Position numbers and translations under genes: made by a program. Source: Mixta mediterraneensis (GTDB lineage Bacteria > Pseudomonadota > Gammaproteobacteria > Enterobacterales > Enterobacteriaceae). From it: DNA of 64,000 nt. The notes under the pieces are model-generated. The model saw only the letters and a program-made list of their open reading frames with translations, made no database searches and was not told the DNA's origin. Where the stretch lies: assembly GCF_014946725.1 (NCBI RefSeq), contig NZ_JACFXY010000001.1, positions 62,001-126,000 on the forward strand. The letters are read 5' to 3'. Of this stretch, positions 28,004 to 37,024 are shown piece after piece (position 1 is the stretch's first letter; each line of letters starts with the position of its first letter).

Positions 28004-28019
28004 CTGTATATCCATACAG
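28004..28019 (+). promoter_or_regulatory. LexA box of sulA
   Basis: CTGTATATCCATACAG is a 16-bp CTG-N10-CAG dyad matching the enterobacterial LexA consensus. It lies 22 bases upstream of the sulA start codon, so it should give tight SOS repression. Confidence 0.92.
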
Positions 28020-28041
28020 CACCCTGTTGAGTGATTAACTT

Positions 28042-28533
28042 ATGCGAACACAATATACGAACAATGCGCGCCTGACTCACCGTTATACGTCCTCATCCAT
28101 GCCAACTTATAACAGCGGCTGGATTACTGAATTACGCTATAGTGAACAGCCAGGTATGATGCAGATGTTGTTGTTGCCGTTGCTACAGCAACTGAGTCAG
28201 CAATCTCGCTGGCAGTTGTGGTTAACACCTGCGCATAAGCTAAATCGCGCCTGGTTACAACAGTCAGGACTGCCCCTGGAAAAGAGTATGCATATTGCTG
28301 ATTCTGATCGCTTTAATACCGTAGAAACCATGATAAAAGCTTTACGGACGGGGAATTATAGTGTCGTACTGGCGTGGATTCCCTATGAACTGGATGAGGA
28401 AGAGCGGCGTGAGCTTGAACGGGCAGCAGCAGAAGGTGAAGCGCTGGGCCTGATTTTGCGCTCCGGTAATTCAGCAGAAGCGCCACTCCGACCACAAAAC
28501 CCGCCAAAAATTCAGTCGGATTTGTTTCATTAA
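28042..28533 (+). CDS. sulA: SOS cell-division inhibitor SulA
   Basis: A 163-residue protein (E. coli SulA 169). It binds FtsZ and blocks division during DNA damage until Lon degrades it. The FtsZ-contact region is recognisable in the middle (WITELRYSEQ, LLPLLQQLSQQSRWQLWLTP). The C-terminus is more diverged, ending SDLFH instead of the E. coli Lon-recognition end ...HY, though a terminal His is retained. It follows a LexA box and precedes ompA as in E. coli. Confidence 0.95.
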   Translation: MRTQYTNNARLTHRYTSSSMPTYNSGWITELRYSEQPGMMQMLLLPLLQQLSQQSRWQLWLTPAHKLNRAWLQQSGLPLEKSMHIADSDRFNTVETMIKALRTGNYSVVLAWIPYELDEEERRELERAAAEGEALGLILRSGNSAEAPLRPQNPPKIQSDLFH

Positions 28534-28720
28534 GTAAAAATGGGATTTATCTCAGGATAATTTTCTTCTTGTTCAGCGCTAACTCACTGATTATCTTCCT
28601 TCCTGTATTGACAAGGGCTTAGCAGCTTTTTTACCTTTTCTGCTATGGCGAGAAGGCCATGTCAATTGTTAGAATTTGTGTATAAACCGCTGTTTTTTTA
28701 CAGTAGCGCATCACATCATA
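28534..28720. other. sulA-ompA intergenic region upstream of the ompA promoter
   Basis: No gene seen. Together with the ompA promoter and leader it makes a 348-bp gap. It contains T-rich stretches that may include the sulA terminator, but no clear stem was assigned. A 69-codon minus-strand ORF over 28643-28852 lies mostly over the ompA promoter and leader and is discounted. Confidence 0.5.
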
Positions 28721-28721
28721 C

Positions 28722-28749
28722 TTGTAAGTTTCCAATCTCGTTGTAGACT
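28722..28749 (+). promoter_or_regulatory. ompA promoter
   Basis: TTGTAA (28722-28727) and TAGACT (28744-28749) with a 16-base spacer. The surrounding sequence (acttgtaagtttccaatctc, ttgtagactttatctcgcc) follows the known E. coli ompA promoter almost base for base. Confidence 0.75.
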
Positions 28750-28756
28750 TTATCTC

Positions 28757-28881
28757 GCCAGGGTGCTCAATAACCTCCGTTTTTTCGGTAGAGTCATAAG
28801 CGAGCGTTTTGACCCGGCGAAGGATTAAACCAAGAGCAACCTTTTTGCTCATTGCCTATTTGGATGATAACGAGGCGCAAA
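28757..28881 (+). promoter_or_regulatory. ompA 5' leader (mRNA-stabilising UTR)
   Basis: The transcript should start at about 28757 (gccagggtgctc, as in E. coli) and gives a leader of about 125 bases, close to the 134 of E. coli. The part just before the gene (tggatgataacgaggcgcaa) is almost unchanged; it contains the ribosome site and, in E. coli, the Hfq/MicA-binding region. The middle is diverged. Confidence 0.65.
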
Positions 28882-29949
28882 ATGAAAAAGACAGCTATCG
28901 CAATTGCAGTGGCACTGGCTGGCTTCGCTACCGTAGCGCAGGCCGCTCCGAAAGATAACACCTGGTACACCGGTGCTAAACTGGGCTGGTCTCAGTATCA
29001 CGATACTGGTTACTACGGTAACGGTTACGAGAACAACAACGGTCCAACTCATGAAAGCCAATTGGGTGCTGGCGCATTCCTTGGTTACCAGGCAAACCCA
29101 TACCTGGGCTTTGAACTGGGCTATGACTGGCTGGGTCGCATGCCAAACAAAGGCACTGTAACTAACGGCGCATTCAAAGCACAAGGCATCCAGCTGGCTG
29201 CTAAACTGAGCTACCCAATTACTGACGACCTGGACATTTATACCCGTCTGGGTGGCATTGTATGGCGTGCGGATTCCACACAGTCTAATCCAACCTATGG
29301 CCGTATCAGCGACCACGACACCGGTGTTTCTCCGTTGGCAGCAGTGGGTGTTGAATACGCTCTGACCAAAAACTGGGCGACCCGACTGGACTACCAGTGG
29401 GTTAACAACATCGGTGACGCCGCTACCGTTGGTACACGTCCTGATAACAGCATGCTGAGCGTAGGTGTTTCTTACCGCTTCGGTCAGGATGAAGCCGCTC
29501 CGGCACCAGCGCCAGCGCCAGCGCCAGCACCGGTTGTTGAAACTAAGCGTTTCACTCTGAAGTCTGACGTTCTGTTCACCTTCAACAAATCTACCCTGAA
29601 ACCAGAAGGCCAACAGGCTCTGGATCAGCTGTACAGCCAGCTGAGCTCAATGGATCCTAAAGATGGCTCTGTTGTTGTTCTGGGCTTCACTGACCGCATC
29701 GGTTCAGACCAGTACAACCAGAAATTGTCTGAGAAACGTGCTCAATCAGTGGTAGATTACCTGGTATCAAAAGGTATCCCATCTAACAAGATCTCTGCAC
29801 GTGGCATGGGCGAATCTAACCCAGTTACCGGCAACACTTGTGATAGCGTGAAAGGCCGCAATGCCCTGATCGACTGCCTGGGCCCAGATCGTCGTGTTGA
29901 AATCGACGTTAAAGGCATCAAAGACGTAGTTACTCAGCCTCAGGCTTAA
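28882..29949 (+). CDS. ompA: Outer membrane protein OmpA
   Basis: A 355-residue protein (E. coli 346). Residues 1-21 are a signal peptide (ending TVAQA-AP). Residues about 22-200 form the eight-stranded barrel, with surface loops that differ in length from E. coli. A seven-fold Ala-Pro linker follows at about 213-226. The C-terminal OmpA-like domain (about 230-350) binds peptidoglycan, with conserved Asp and Arg in the region of [20 protein letters not shown] and a disulfide pair in TCDS and DCLG. The start at 28882 follows the conserved leader. A terminator follows. Confidence 0.98.
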   Translation: MKKTAIAIAVALAGFATVAQAAPKDNTWYTGAKLGWSQYHDTGYYGNGYENNNGPTHESQLGAGAFLGYQANPYLGFELGYDWLGRMPNKGTVTNGAFKAQGIQLAAKLSYPITDDLDIYTRLGGIVWRADSTQSNPTYGRISDHDTGVSPLAAVGVEYALTKNWATRLDYQWVNNIGDAATVGTRPDNSMLSVGVSYRFGQDEAAPAPAPAPAPAPVVETKRFTLKSDVLFTFNKSTLKPEGQQALDQLYSQLSSMDPKDGSVVVLGFTDRIGSDQYNQKLSEKRAQSVVDYLVSKGIPSNKISARGMGESNPVTGNTCDSVKGRNALIDCLGPDRRVEIDVKGIKDVVTQPQA

Positions 29950-29962
29950 GTTATTACGTAAG

Positions 29963-29989
29963 AAAAACCCCGCTCTGGCGGGGTTTTTT
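29963..29989 (+). terminator. Terminator of ompA
   Basis: aaaaaccccgc and gcggggttttt pair around a short loop, followed by T residues, about 15 bases after the stop. Confidence 0.88.
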
Positions 29990-30051
29990 ATGCCTGTTTT
30001 TCAGTAACCGTTGTCAAAACTTCTCAGCATTATGCTGCACGTAGCAAAAAA

Positions 30052-30519
30052 TCAGTCACTCTCCGTTCCTGATTTGCCTAAAATCGCTTGCAGATCCTGC
30101 TTAAGACTCGACATCTGCGTGGCATACTTCTCTTTACGTTCCGCATCTTCGATTAACTGCACAATTGTCTCTGACAACGTACTGTTCCTTCGTTGTGCCA
30201 GACCAGCCAGTCGCTGCCAGACCAGATATTCTAAATCGATAGATTTTTTGCGGGTATGCTGATGCTCGGCATTGAAGTGGCGCTTGCGCCTCGCGCGAAT
30301 GGTTTGTTTAAGGCGATTGTCCAGATCGGGGTGAATATGGTTGGCAATCCAGTCACTCACCTCTGTGGGATTATTTTCCATCGACAATAGCAAATCCACC
30401 GCAGCCTGGGCAGCGCTTAGCTCAAGGTGACGCGTGATCAGTTCACCTTCCCGATGTTTTTTCACCAGGTATTTCCACTTCCATCCACATTCAAGATTTT
30501 CGAGTTGCTGGTATTTCAT
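30052..30519 (-). CDS. matP: Macrodomain Ter protein MatP
   Basis: A 155-residue protein (E. coli MatP 150). The start at 30519 gives [15 protein letters not shown], the conserved beginning; a longer frame to 30717 overlaps lonH. It has a four-helix bundle, then the ribbon-helix-helix ([36 protein letters not shown]) and a C-terminal coiled coil for tetramer formation. It binds matS sites and organises the terminus region. No matS site was identified in this window by eye. Confidence 0.95.
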   Translation of the reverse strand: MKYQQLENLECGWKWKYLVKKHREGELITRHLELSAAQAAVDLLLSMENNPTEVSDWIANHIHPDLDNRLKQTIRARRKRHFNAEHQHTRKKSIDLEYLVWQRLAGLAQRRNSTLSETIVQLIEDAERKEKYATQMSSLKQDLQAILGKSGTESD

Positions 30520-30690
30520 CGGAATCTCATCGTGATCACGTAACGAACTAAGAATAACAGCTTTTTTCCCCGATGTAGCAACGAAAAACATGTTGCCGGT
30601 GTCACATCTCCGATTGGAACTCCGCCGTGATAAACGAGGGTGTTTCCTGTATAATCGCGCTTTTCTTAAATCAGATGAAATGCGATTATT

Positions 30691-32445
30691 TTGACCAGCA
30701 CTCAACTTACGTGGCAATACTTACAGCCGGATAGCTCGCAATACCAATCCGTTTTCTCCCGAATTGCTGACGAAAAAACCGATTCGCTGGCATCCGTTCA
30801 GCCGCGACTGCTTAATGCACTGGCGCATTTACATCATCAATCACAAGGTTTTCCGCTGTTGTTAATTCGCAGCCAGGAAAATCGCGACTACCTTTCGCTT
30901 ATCGCGCAATCCGCTCAACGCTTCGTTGGCGCCTCGCCCACTTTATCTGGCGGTGATTACCATATCATCGCGGATAACGTCACTTTGCAACCGCCGTCTA
31001 ATGCAGAGCGTCCGTTTACCAGCCAGGGCGGAATACATTTTGCTGAATGGATTGAAATGGAGCCGTTGTTTGGCTGCGTCCGCACACATAAAGAACGTAT
31101 TCAGCTCGAACCCGGTCTGATTCATCGTGCCAATGGCGGCACCCTTATTCTGTCGCTACGTTCTTTCCTCGCTCAGCCGCTACTGTGGTTACGCTTGAAA
31201 AAATGTATTGGACAAGGCTTTGTCGACTGGATTTCTCCGGACGAACGTCGCCCGCTTCCCGTTTCCATTCCGCCGCTTCCATTACAGTTAAAGCTGGTCC
31301 TGTGTGGCGATCGTGAAGCTCTGGCAGAATTTCAGGAGCTGGATCCTGAAGCGCATGAAATGGCCATCTACACTGAATTTGAAGAAAACATACAGGTGCT
31401 GGATGAAAACGACATGCTGGCATGGTGTCGCTGGGCTGGCGATTTGGCAGGGCAAGCCAACCTTCCCCTGCCGGAAGCTGACTTTTGGCCGGAATTAATC
31501 AAAGAAGGTGTGCGCTACAGCGGTGATCAGGAAACATTACCGCTTTGCCCGCGCTGGTTGCTGCGACAGATTCGTGAATCCTCTCTGATGGGCAAAAGTG
31601 TCAATGCTGAGACGTTACGTGAGGCGCTTGATGCACGTTTATGGCGTGAAAATTACCTTAACGAGCGGATGCGTGATGAAATTCTGCTTAAGCAGATTTT
31701 AATTGAAACCGAAGGTGAAGTTGTAGGTCAGATTAATGGCCTGTCGGTAGTGGAATATCCTAGTCATCCACGCGCATGGGGCGATCCTTCGCGTATTACC
31801 TGCGTGGTGCATCCTGGCGATGGCGAGTTTACCGATGTCGAGCGTAAAGCTGAGCTTGGCGGTAATATTCATGCCAAAGGCATGATGATTATGCAGGCGT
31901 ATTTGATTGCTGAACTGGAGCTTGAGCAACAGTTGCCTTTCTCCGCATCGCTGGTGTTTGAGCAATCTTATGCAGAAGTTGATGGTGACAGCGCTTCTTT
32001 AGCCGAGCTTTGCGCATTAATCAGCGCACTGGCTAATCAGCCGGTTAATCAACAAATTGCAGTGACTGGATCAGTCGATCAGTTCGGTAATGTCCAGCCG
32101 GTTGGCGGCTTAAATGAAAAAATTGAAGGCTTTTTTGATATTTGCCATCAGCGTGAACTGACCGGCCAGCAAGGCGTGATTATCCCTGCCTGTAATGTGC
32201 GCCACCTTTGCCTGAATCAGGAAGTGGTCAGTGCGGTTGAACAAGGCCGTTTTCATATCTGGGCAATTGATCGTGCCGATGAGGCGTTGCCTTTATTGAC
32301 CGGTAAAGACTGGAACAGCGCAGATAGCGAAGGTGATTGTCTGCTGCACACTATCCAGGAACGTATCAGCCAACTGAACCAACAGCAGGACACCGTGCAG
32401 CGTCCGTGGCCGCTACGTTGGCTCAACTGGTTTAACCACCGCTAA
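30691..32445 (+). CDS. lonH: Lon-related protease LonH (YcbZ)
   Basis: A 584-residue protein beginning with TTG at 30691 ([11 protein letters not shown]). The N-terminal half is a degenerate ATPase-like region without a clear Walker A. The C-terminal part (about 350-545) is a Lon protease domain: the catalytic Ser is in [16 protein letters not shown] and the catalytic Lys in [15 protein letters not shown]. coli YcbZ has the same plan and its role is poorly known. It lies between matP and fabA as in E. coli. Confidence 0.92.
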   Translation: MTSTQLTWQYLQPDSSQYQSVFSRIADEKTDSLASVQPRLLNALAHLHHQSQGFPLLLIRSQENRDYLSLIAQSAQRFVGASPTLSGGDYHIIADNVTLQPPSNAERPFTSQGGIHFAEWIEMEPLFGCVRTHKERIQLEPGLIHRANGGTLILSLRSFLAQPLLWLRLKKCIGQGFVDWISPDERRPLPVSIPPLPLQLKLVLCGDREALAEFQELDPEAHEMAIYTEFEENIQVLDENDMLAWCRWAGDLAGQANLPLPEADFWPELIKEGVRYSGDQETLPLCPRWLLRQIRESSLMGKSVNAETLREALDARLWRENYLNERMRDEILLKQILIETEGEVVGQINGLSVVEYPSHPRAWGDPSRITCVVHPGDGEFTDVERKAELGGNIHAKGMMIMQAYLIAELELEQQLPFSASLVFEQSYAEVDGDSASLAELCALISALANQPVNQQIAVTGSVDQFGNVQPVGGLNEKIEGFFDICHQRELTGQQGVIIPACNVRHLCLNQEVVSAVEQGRFHIWAIDRADEALPLLTGKDWNSADSEGDCLLHTIQERISQLNQQQDTVQRPWPLRWLNWFNHR

Positions 32446-32475
32446 TCCGATTTGCTCAGCGTACAACTGTTCGCT
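32442..32475 (+). promoter_or_regulatory. fabA operator: FabR dyad with adjoining FadR-like site
   Basis: AGCGTACAACTGTTCGCT at 32458-32475 is an 18-bp inverted repeat matching the FabR operator at E. coli fabA. The bases just upstream (taatccgatttgctc) align with the E. coli FadR site, which adjoins the FabR site in the same way, but match it less well. Together they would couple unsaturated fatty-acid synthesis to fatty-acid status. Confidence 0.6.
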
Positions 32476-32513
32476 AACATTCGTGATTCACTAAAACAAG
32501 GCTTATTGAAAAC

Positions 32514-33032
32514 ATGGTAGATAAACGCGAATCCTATACCAAAGAAGACCTGATTTTATCTGGTCGCGGTGAATTGTTTGGCGAAAATGGCCCACCGCTC
32601 CCATCAGGTAACATGCTGATGATGGACCGCGTGGTCAAAATGACCGAAGACGGCGGGAAATTTAATAAAGGTTTTGTTGAAGCCGAGCTGGATATTAATC
32701 CCGACTTATGGTTCTTTGGCTGCCACTTTATTGGCGATCCCGTCATGCCAGGCTGTCTGGGCCTTGATGCTATGTGGCAGCTTGTTGGTTTCTATCTGGG
32801 TTGGTTGGGCGGCGAAGGTAAAGGCCGGGCGCTGGGCGTGGGTGAAGTAAAATTCACCGGCCAGGTACTGCCGGAAGCGAAAAAAGTGACTTACCGTATC
32901 CACTTCAAGCGTGTGATTAACCGTAAACTGGTTATGGGCGTAGCGGATGGCGAAGTATTTGTCGATGGTAATCTGATCTACTCTGCCAGCGATCTGAAAG
33001 TCGGTCTTTTCAAAGATACTGCTGCTTTCTAA
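32514..33032 (+). CDS. fabA: 3-hydroxydecanoyl-ACP dehydratase/isomerase
   Basis: A 172-residue hot-dog-fold enzyme, the E. coli FabA length. It dehydrates 3-hydroxydecanoyl-ACP and isomerises the product to the cis-3 form, opening unsaturated fatty-acid synthesis. The catalytic His is in [20 protein letters not shown] (about 70) and the catalytic Asp lies in [11 protein letters not shown]. It is followed by a terminator and the convergent rmf. Confidence 0.98.
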   Translation: MVDKRESYTKEDLILSGRGELFGENGPPLPSGNMLMMDRVVKMTEDGGKFNKGFVEAELDINPDLWFFGCHFIGDPVMPGCLGLDAMWQLVGFYLGWLGGEGKGRALGVGEVKFTGQVLPEAKKVTYRIHFKRVINRKLVMGVADGEVFVDGNLIYSASDLKVGLFKDTAAF

Positions 33033-33046
33033 GACGCAGAAACGAA

Positions 33047-33080
33047 AACCTCCGCGCTCAGCGGAGGTTCTTTCCTTTTT
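33047..33080 (+). terminator. Terminator of fabA
   Basis: aacctccgc (33047-33055) and gcggaggtt (33061-33069) form a 9-bp stem, followed by ctttcctttttc. Confidence 0.85.
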
Positions 33081-33094
33081 CTATGACATTCCGG

Positions 33095-33265
33095 CTAAGC
33101 AACTGCTGCCGACCTGTCCTCCATGGCTTGTCGCCAACCTCCCAACCAGTGAGACTTAGCGTCGATCATTTGGTACGGACAAATCTCTTTTGAGCGTCCT
33201 GTAATGCCTGCCTGGTAACCTCGTGAATGGGCGCGCTCAAGGCGGTCTCGTTTCTGTCTCTTCAT
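33095..33265 (-). CDS. rmf: Ribosome modulation factor
   Basis: A 56-residue basic protein (E. coli 55) read from ATG at 33265 to TAG at 33095. It starts MKRQKRDRLERAHSRGYQAG and contains RSKEICPYQMIDAKSHWLGG, almost unchanged from E. coli. It binds ribosomes in stationary phase and makes inactive 100S dimers with HPF. A GGAG ribosome site precedes it. It sits between fabA and the pqi genes as in E. coli. Confidence 0.96.
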   Translation of the reverse strand: MKRQKRDRLERAHSRGYQAGITGRSKEICPYQMIDAKSHWLGGWRQAMEDRSAAVA

Positions 33266-33543
33266 ACTCCGTGTCCCTCATATCAGGTCTGTGGAATCTG
33301 GTGGAAAGAAAAAGGTGGCGAATTAATGTTCAACCACTTTAATGTTCTAACCTCTCTGAAGAGAAAGATCAATGCGCAATATTCACGCCAATGTTATAAA
33401 TGTGACCTTAATCAGACAAAAATTTCCGATTTTGTGATGCAGTTAATTCCTCTATCCTGCTGATTCGTCTATGAAAAGCCCTTAACCATCACCACGCTAA
33501 CAACATGATTAATCAAGGGCTTAGCTTATCAGTCGTACTAATC
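33266..33543. other. rmf upstream region
   Basis: About 278 bp between rmf and pqiC with no credible gene. It must hold the rmf promoter. Arms aagccctt (33476-33483) and aagggctt (33515-33522) form an inverted repeat with a long loop; it may be a weak end signal for the pqi operon, which reads toward it. Confidence 0.45.
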
Positions 33544-34113
33544 CTAATTTAATGTCACCACACTATTCGCGATTTGCTGTGCAGTTTGTTGCCAGCCTAC
33601 AGCTAGCGTTCTCACCAGTGTGTCATAGCCGTCTTCCGTTTGTGGCAGGATAAGATTAAACGCGCGTTTCGTTAATTTTCCTTGATGTTCCAGCGTCCAC
33701 TCACCGCTAATCACAGCATGACCATCATAGCGGCCCTGAAAACCGGTCACCGTCACGTTCAGCGTGTCATGTTGCGCGCCGAGCGGAGATCCTGAAACCA
33801 GCCTTCCCGGTAACGCCTTGCTGAGATTAGTAATCAACGTTTGCTGCAGCTGCTGATCAAGCGGGCTGGCCCAAAGGTTGTTCGCGGCGATAACATATTT
33901 CACATCACTGGTTTGATACACCAGACCATTCCCGGCTAGGTAATCCGGCACCGTTACCTGCTGCACCCATAAGGTCGGTTGTGCTGTCGCCTGACCGCTG
34001 CTGCTTACCTGCATTGAAGCTGCCCCGGAAGGCAGCTGATAATAGGTCGTATCAATGGTGCTACTGCACGCACTCAGCGCGAGCGCGGCAAAAAGCATTA
34101 ACCCTTTTTTCAC
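33544..34113 (-). CDS. pqiC: PqiC outer-membrane lipoprotein
   Basis: A 189-residue lipoprotein with a signal peptide and lipobox LSAC (Cys16). Residues 17-189 match the ABC-transport auxiliary lipoprotein family (MlaB-unrelated, PqiC/YmbA). In E. coli it anchors the PqiB syringe to the outer membrane in intermembrane lipid transport. The start overlaps the pqiB stop by 4 bases, so all three pqi genes are one operon. Confidence 0.95.
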   Translation of the reverse strand: MKKGLMLFAALALSACSSTIDTTYYQLPSGAASMQVSSSGQATAQPTLWVQQVTVPDYLAGNGLVYQTSDVKYVIAANNLWASPLDQQLQQTLITNLSKALPGRLVSGSPLGAQHDTLNVTVTGFQGRYDGHAVISGEWTLEHQGKLTKRAFNLILPQTEDGYDTLVRTLAVGWQQTAQQIANSVVTLN

Positions 34114-35753
34114 TGTTTCGCCCTCTTTGGCTGGGGATCTTGTCCCGGTTTGGCTTCAAACACCAACGCGTTACTCTTCGTATTCAGCGTTTTCAGTACC
34201 GGCTGAAGTTCGCGCAAAACCTGATCCAGGCGTTGCATATCACCCACCAGCTTGCTGTACGCGGGCGATCCCGGCTGTAGCCCTTTCATGCTGCGATTCA
34301 GCTCACGCAAAGTTTGCTGCATATCCGCAGGCAAGTTTTTCATGGCCGGGCTGCCGGTGAGGTTGTTGATATTATCAATGGTATGCTGCAGATCTCGTAG
34401 GGTGCTCTGGCTCTCTTTGAGCGTCCCGGTCGCCTGCGAAATCATGTTGTCCAGCGGTAACCCATTGATTTTGTCCAGTGCCGCCATCAGTTTCTGTTGG
34501 ATCTGACTTAAACCACCGCTCACAGTTGGAATAATTTCATAGCCCAGAACCTTATCCGGACCTTTATAAGCTGGTGCGTTATCGTAGAAATCGAGATCAA
34601 CGTACAGTGAACCGGATAACAGATTGCCGGTTTTCAGCGTTGCGCGCAGGCCACGTTTCTTACCATCCTGAAGATGCTGTTCAAGATTGAAGTTTTCGCC
34701 CAGACGATTGATAAAGCGATCCGGTTCGATACGAATTAACACGGGAACGCGGTAATCGTTGTTTAGCGCCTGATCGACTCCCACCTTCATAAACGGCACT
34801 TCAGAAACCGTACCGAGGCGAATACCACGAAACTCAACCGGCGCCCCCGCCTGCAGGCCACGAATTGAATCGCTGAAGAACATCAGGTAATCGATATGAT
34901 CGTTATATAGCGAATCCTGGATGCTGCGTTGATCGTCAAACAGGTGATAATCCGCTTTGTTCGCGGCGGCTTTACCTAAATCCCTGCCATCTGGTACGTC
35001 AAAACTGACGCCACCACTGAATAGCGTGGTCAATGACCCCATTTCTACACGCATCCCCGAAGCTGACATATCGACCGCAATTCCGCTGTCTTTCCAGAAG
35101 CGCACATTGGTCGTCACAAGACGATCGTAAGGGGCACCGATAAACAGCTGATACGTCATCATGCGCTTATCCGTATCGAAAGTGCTGGTTTCTACTGTCC
35201 CTACGCGATAACCGCGGAACAGCACCGGATCGCCTGGATTAAGCTGCCCGGCTTTTTTGCTGTCGAGAATAATACGAATGCCTTTGGCATCAGGCGGCGC
35301 AAGTGGTGGCGCATCCAGCAGCTGATATTGCTCTGGTTGCTCATTTTTGCTGCCGGGCTGCAGTTCGATATACGCCCCGGAAAGTAAAGTTCCTAAGCCA
35401 GTAATGCCTTCACGACCGATCTGCGGCTTTACCACCCAGAAAACACTGTCGCCGTGCAACAGCTTTTCCATACCGGCATTTAACCGCGCCTTGATCTCAA
35501 CATGATGCAAGTCATCAGTCAGAACCGCGCTTTCCACCACGCCGACATCAACGCTACGGCTTTTAATGGTGGTTTTGCCCGCTTCAATGCCTTCTGCATT
35601 CTCGGTAATCAGCGTGACTTCCGGGCCCTGATGACTGAAGTGATAAAACAAAATCCATCCGCCAATTAATAGCGTAACGATGGGGATAATCCAGACTGGC
35701 GACCAGCGCTTAATCTGTTCCACTTTTGCATGGCCGTGATTAGTTTCCGTCAA
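34110..35753 (-). CDS. pqiB: PqiB, MCE-domain intermembrane transport protein
   Basis: A 547-residue protein (E. coli 546). One N-terminal transmembrane helix (about 20-40, VWIIPIVTLLIGGWILFYHF) is followed by three MCE domains (about 45-135, 160-250 and 290-400), and then a long helical C-terminus (about 420-535) that forms the tube spanning the periplasm. It belongs to the Pqi lipid-trafficking system induced by paraquat. It overlaps pqiA by 14 bases and pqiC by 4. Confidence 0.97.
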   Translation of the reverse strand: MTETNHGHAKVEQIKRWSPVWIIPIVTLLIGGWILFYHFSHQGPEVTLITENAEGIEAGKTTIKSRSVDVGVVESAVLTDDLHHVEIKARLNAGMEKLLHGDSVFWVVKPQIGREGITGLGTLLSGAYIELQPGSKNEQPEQYQLLDAPPLAPPDAKGIRIILDSKKAGQLNPGDPVLFRGYRVGTVETSTFDTDKRMMTYQLFIGAPYDRLVTTNVRFWKDSGIAVDMSASGMRVEMGSLTTLFSGGVSFDVPDGRDLGKAAANKADYHLFDDQRSIQDSLYNDHIDYLMFFSDSIRGLQAGAPVEFRGIRLGTVSEVPFMKVGVDQALNNDYRVPVLIRIEPDRFINRLGENFNLEQHLQDGKKRGLRATLKTGNLLSGSLYVDLDFYDNAPAYKGPDKVLGYEIIPTVSGGLSQIQQKLMAALDKINGLPLDNMISQATGTLKESQSTLRDLQHTIDNINNLTGSPAMKNLPADMQQTLRELNRSMKGLQPGSPAYSKLVGDMQRLDQVLRELQPVLKTLNTKSNALVFEAKPGQDPQPKRAKQ

Positions 35754-37008
35754 GACGCGGCTCCTTCAATTTGTTTTCACTTACACGATCCCAGATCAGA
35801 CGAGGGTCAAAGGCCATTGCGGCAATCATGGTCAAAATGACCACCATTGCAAACAATACCGCTCCCCATGCCGGATACACTTTCATTAATTGTCCCATGC
35901 GCACCAGCGATGAAAGCACGGCAATCACAAACACGTCGATCATTGACCAACGGCCCACAAATTCGACGACTTCATAAATCAGATGCATTTTATGGCTATC
36001 GCGCCGTCCACGTCCGCTGGCATCCCAGCATAACCAGCCAATGGCCAGCATCTTTAGCGTGGGCACCATAATGCTGGCGATGAAAATCACCAGCGCAACC
36101 GGATAAGATCCATCGCTCCATAACAAAATTACCCCCGCCATAATATTGGAAGGGTAAGCATTGCCGAGCGTTTCGGTGACCATAATCGGCATCAGATTAG
36201 CAGGAACATACAACATCACTGATGTAAGCAGCAGTGCCAGCGTCCATTGCAGGCTGTGCCTGCGGCGCGCATTTGCACTGACGCCACAGCGTGAGCATTG
36301 ATGTTGTTCAACAGGTAAGATTGCAGTGCAGCAAGGGCAAGAACGATACCCCTGATGCAAACCACTGACGCCAACTTCAGGCGGATGTCGCAACGCGGGC
36401 ATGGGCGCGATTTGCTGCCACACCCAGCGGCGGTCAACACATTGAAATGCCCGCAATTGCAGCAGACAAAACAGGCACCACGGCCAGAAACTTGTTTGTA
36501 ATCCAATGTCACCATATGCCATTAGCTTGACGAAACTGACCAATACGCCAGCCATAAAAATTTCAGCCATGCCCCAGCTACGCAGCTGGAACAGAACCCG
36601 CGCCAAAATCCGTAGCAGCCCGGTTGGCATTTTGGCGGGGTTTACCAACAGGATGATGGTTAACATACAAAAGGCAGGAATGCCCTGCACAAACAGTAAA
36701 AACAGAGTGGCAAGACTGCTGTAATCCTCAGAAACCATGACCTGTGGAATTTGCATCAGGGTGATCTGGCTGCTGATCCCGGCCACTTTCATGGTGATAA
36801 AAGGAAAAAGATTAGCCAGCAGCAACATGAACAGGGCTGCCAGCGCATATCCGGTGGGACGCTTACGCGGTTCGTACCAGTTAGCCGTTAAGGTAGTGTG
36901 GCAACGCGGACAGGATGCCCGGCTGCCAACGGGAATATCCGGCAACCTGACCATCAAATCGCATTGCGGGCACAACATCCACGCGCCCGTTTTCTCTGCT
37001 GAACACAT
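35740..37008 (-). CDS. pqiA: PqiA inner-membrane protein of the Pqi system
   Basis: A 422-residue membrane protein with two repeats. Each has a zinc-ribbon-like cysteine set (CPQC...CPRC at about 14-36 and CPCC...CSRC at about 220-240) followed by about four transmembrane helices. It partners PqiB in the inner membrane. It lies just downstream of uup on the same strand, with a 16-base gap. Confidence 0.95.
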   Translation of the reverse strand: MCSAEKTGAWMLCPQCDLMVRLPDIPVGSRASCPRCHTTLTANWYEPRKRPTGYALAALFMLLLANLFPFITMKVAGISSQITLMQIPQVMVSEDYSSLATLFLLFVQGIPAFCMLTIILLVNPAKMPTGLLRILARVLFQLRSWGMAEIFMAGVLVSFVKLMAYGDIGLQTSFWPWCLFCLLQLRAFQCVDRRWVWQQIAPMPALRHPPEVGVSGLHQGYRSCPCCTAILPVEQHQCSRCGVSANARRRHSLQWTLALLLTSVMLYVPANLMPIMVTETLGNAYPSNIMAGVILLWSDGSYPVALVIFIASIMVPTLKMLAIGWLCWDASGRGRRDSHKMHLIYEVVEFVGRWSMIDVFVIAVLSSLVRMGQLMKVYPAWGAVLFAMVVILTMIAAMAFDPRLIWDRVSENKLKEPRLDGN

Positions 37009-37024
37009 CCTTTATCCCTTTTGA

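Noticed and set aside
28643..28852. 69-codon minus-strand ORF
   Set aside because: It is antisense to the conserved ompA promoter and leader, which explain the sequence conservation.
29505..29535. Short repeat in ompA (ccagcg units)
   Set aside because: It encodes the ordinary Ala-Pro linker of OmpA.
33476..33522. Inverted repeat aagccctt/aagggctt as an RNA gene or terminator
   Set aside because: The loop is 31 bases long and the T-run is short; it is mentioned only within the rmf upstream region.
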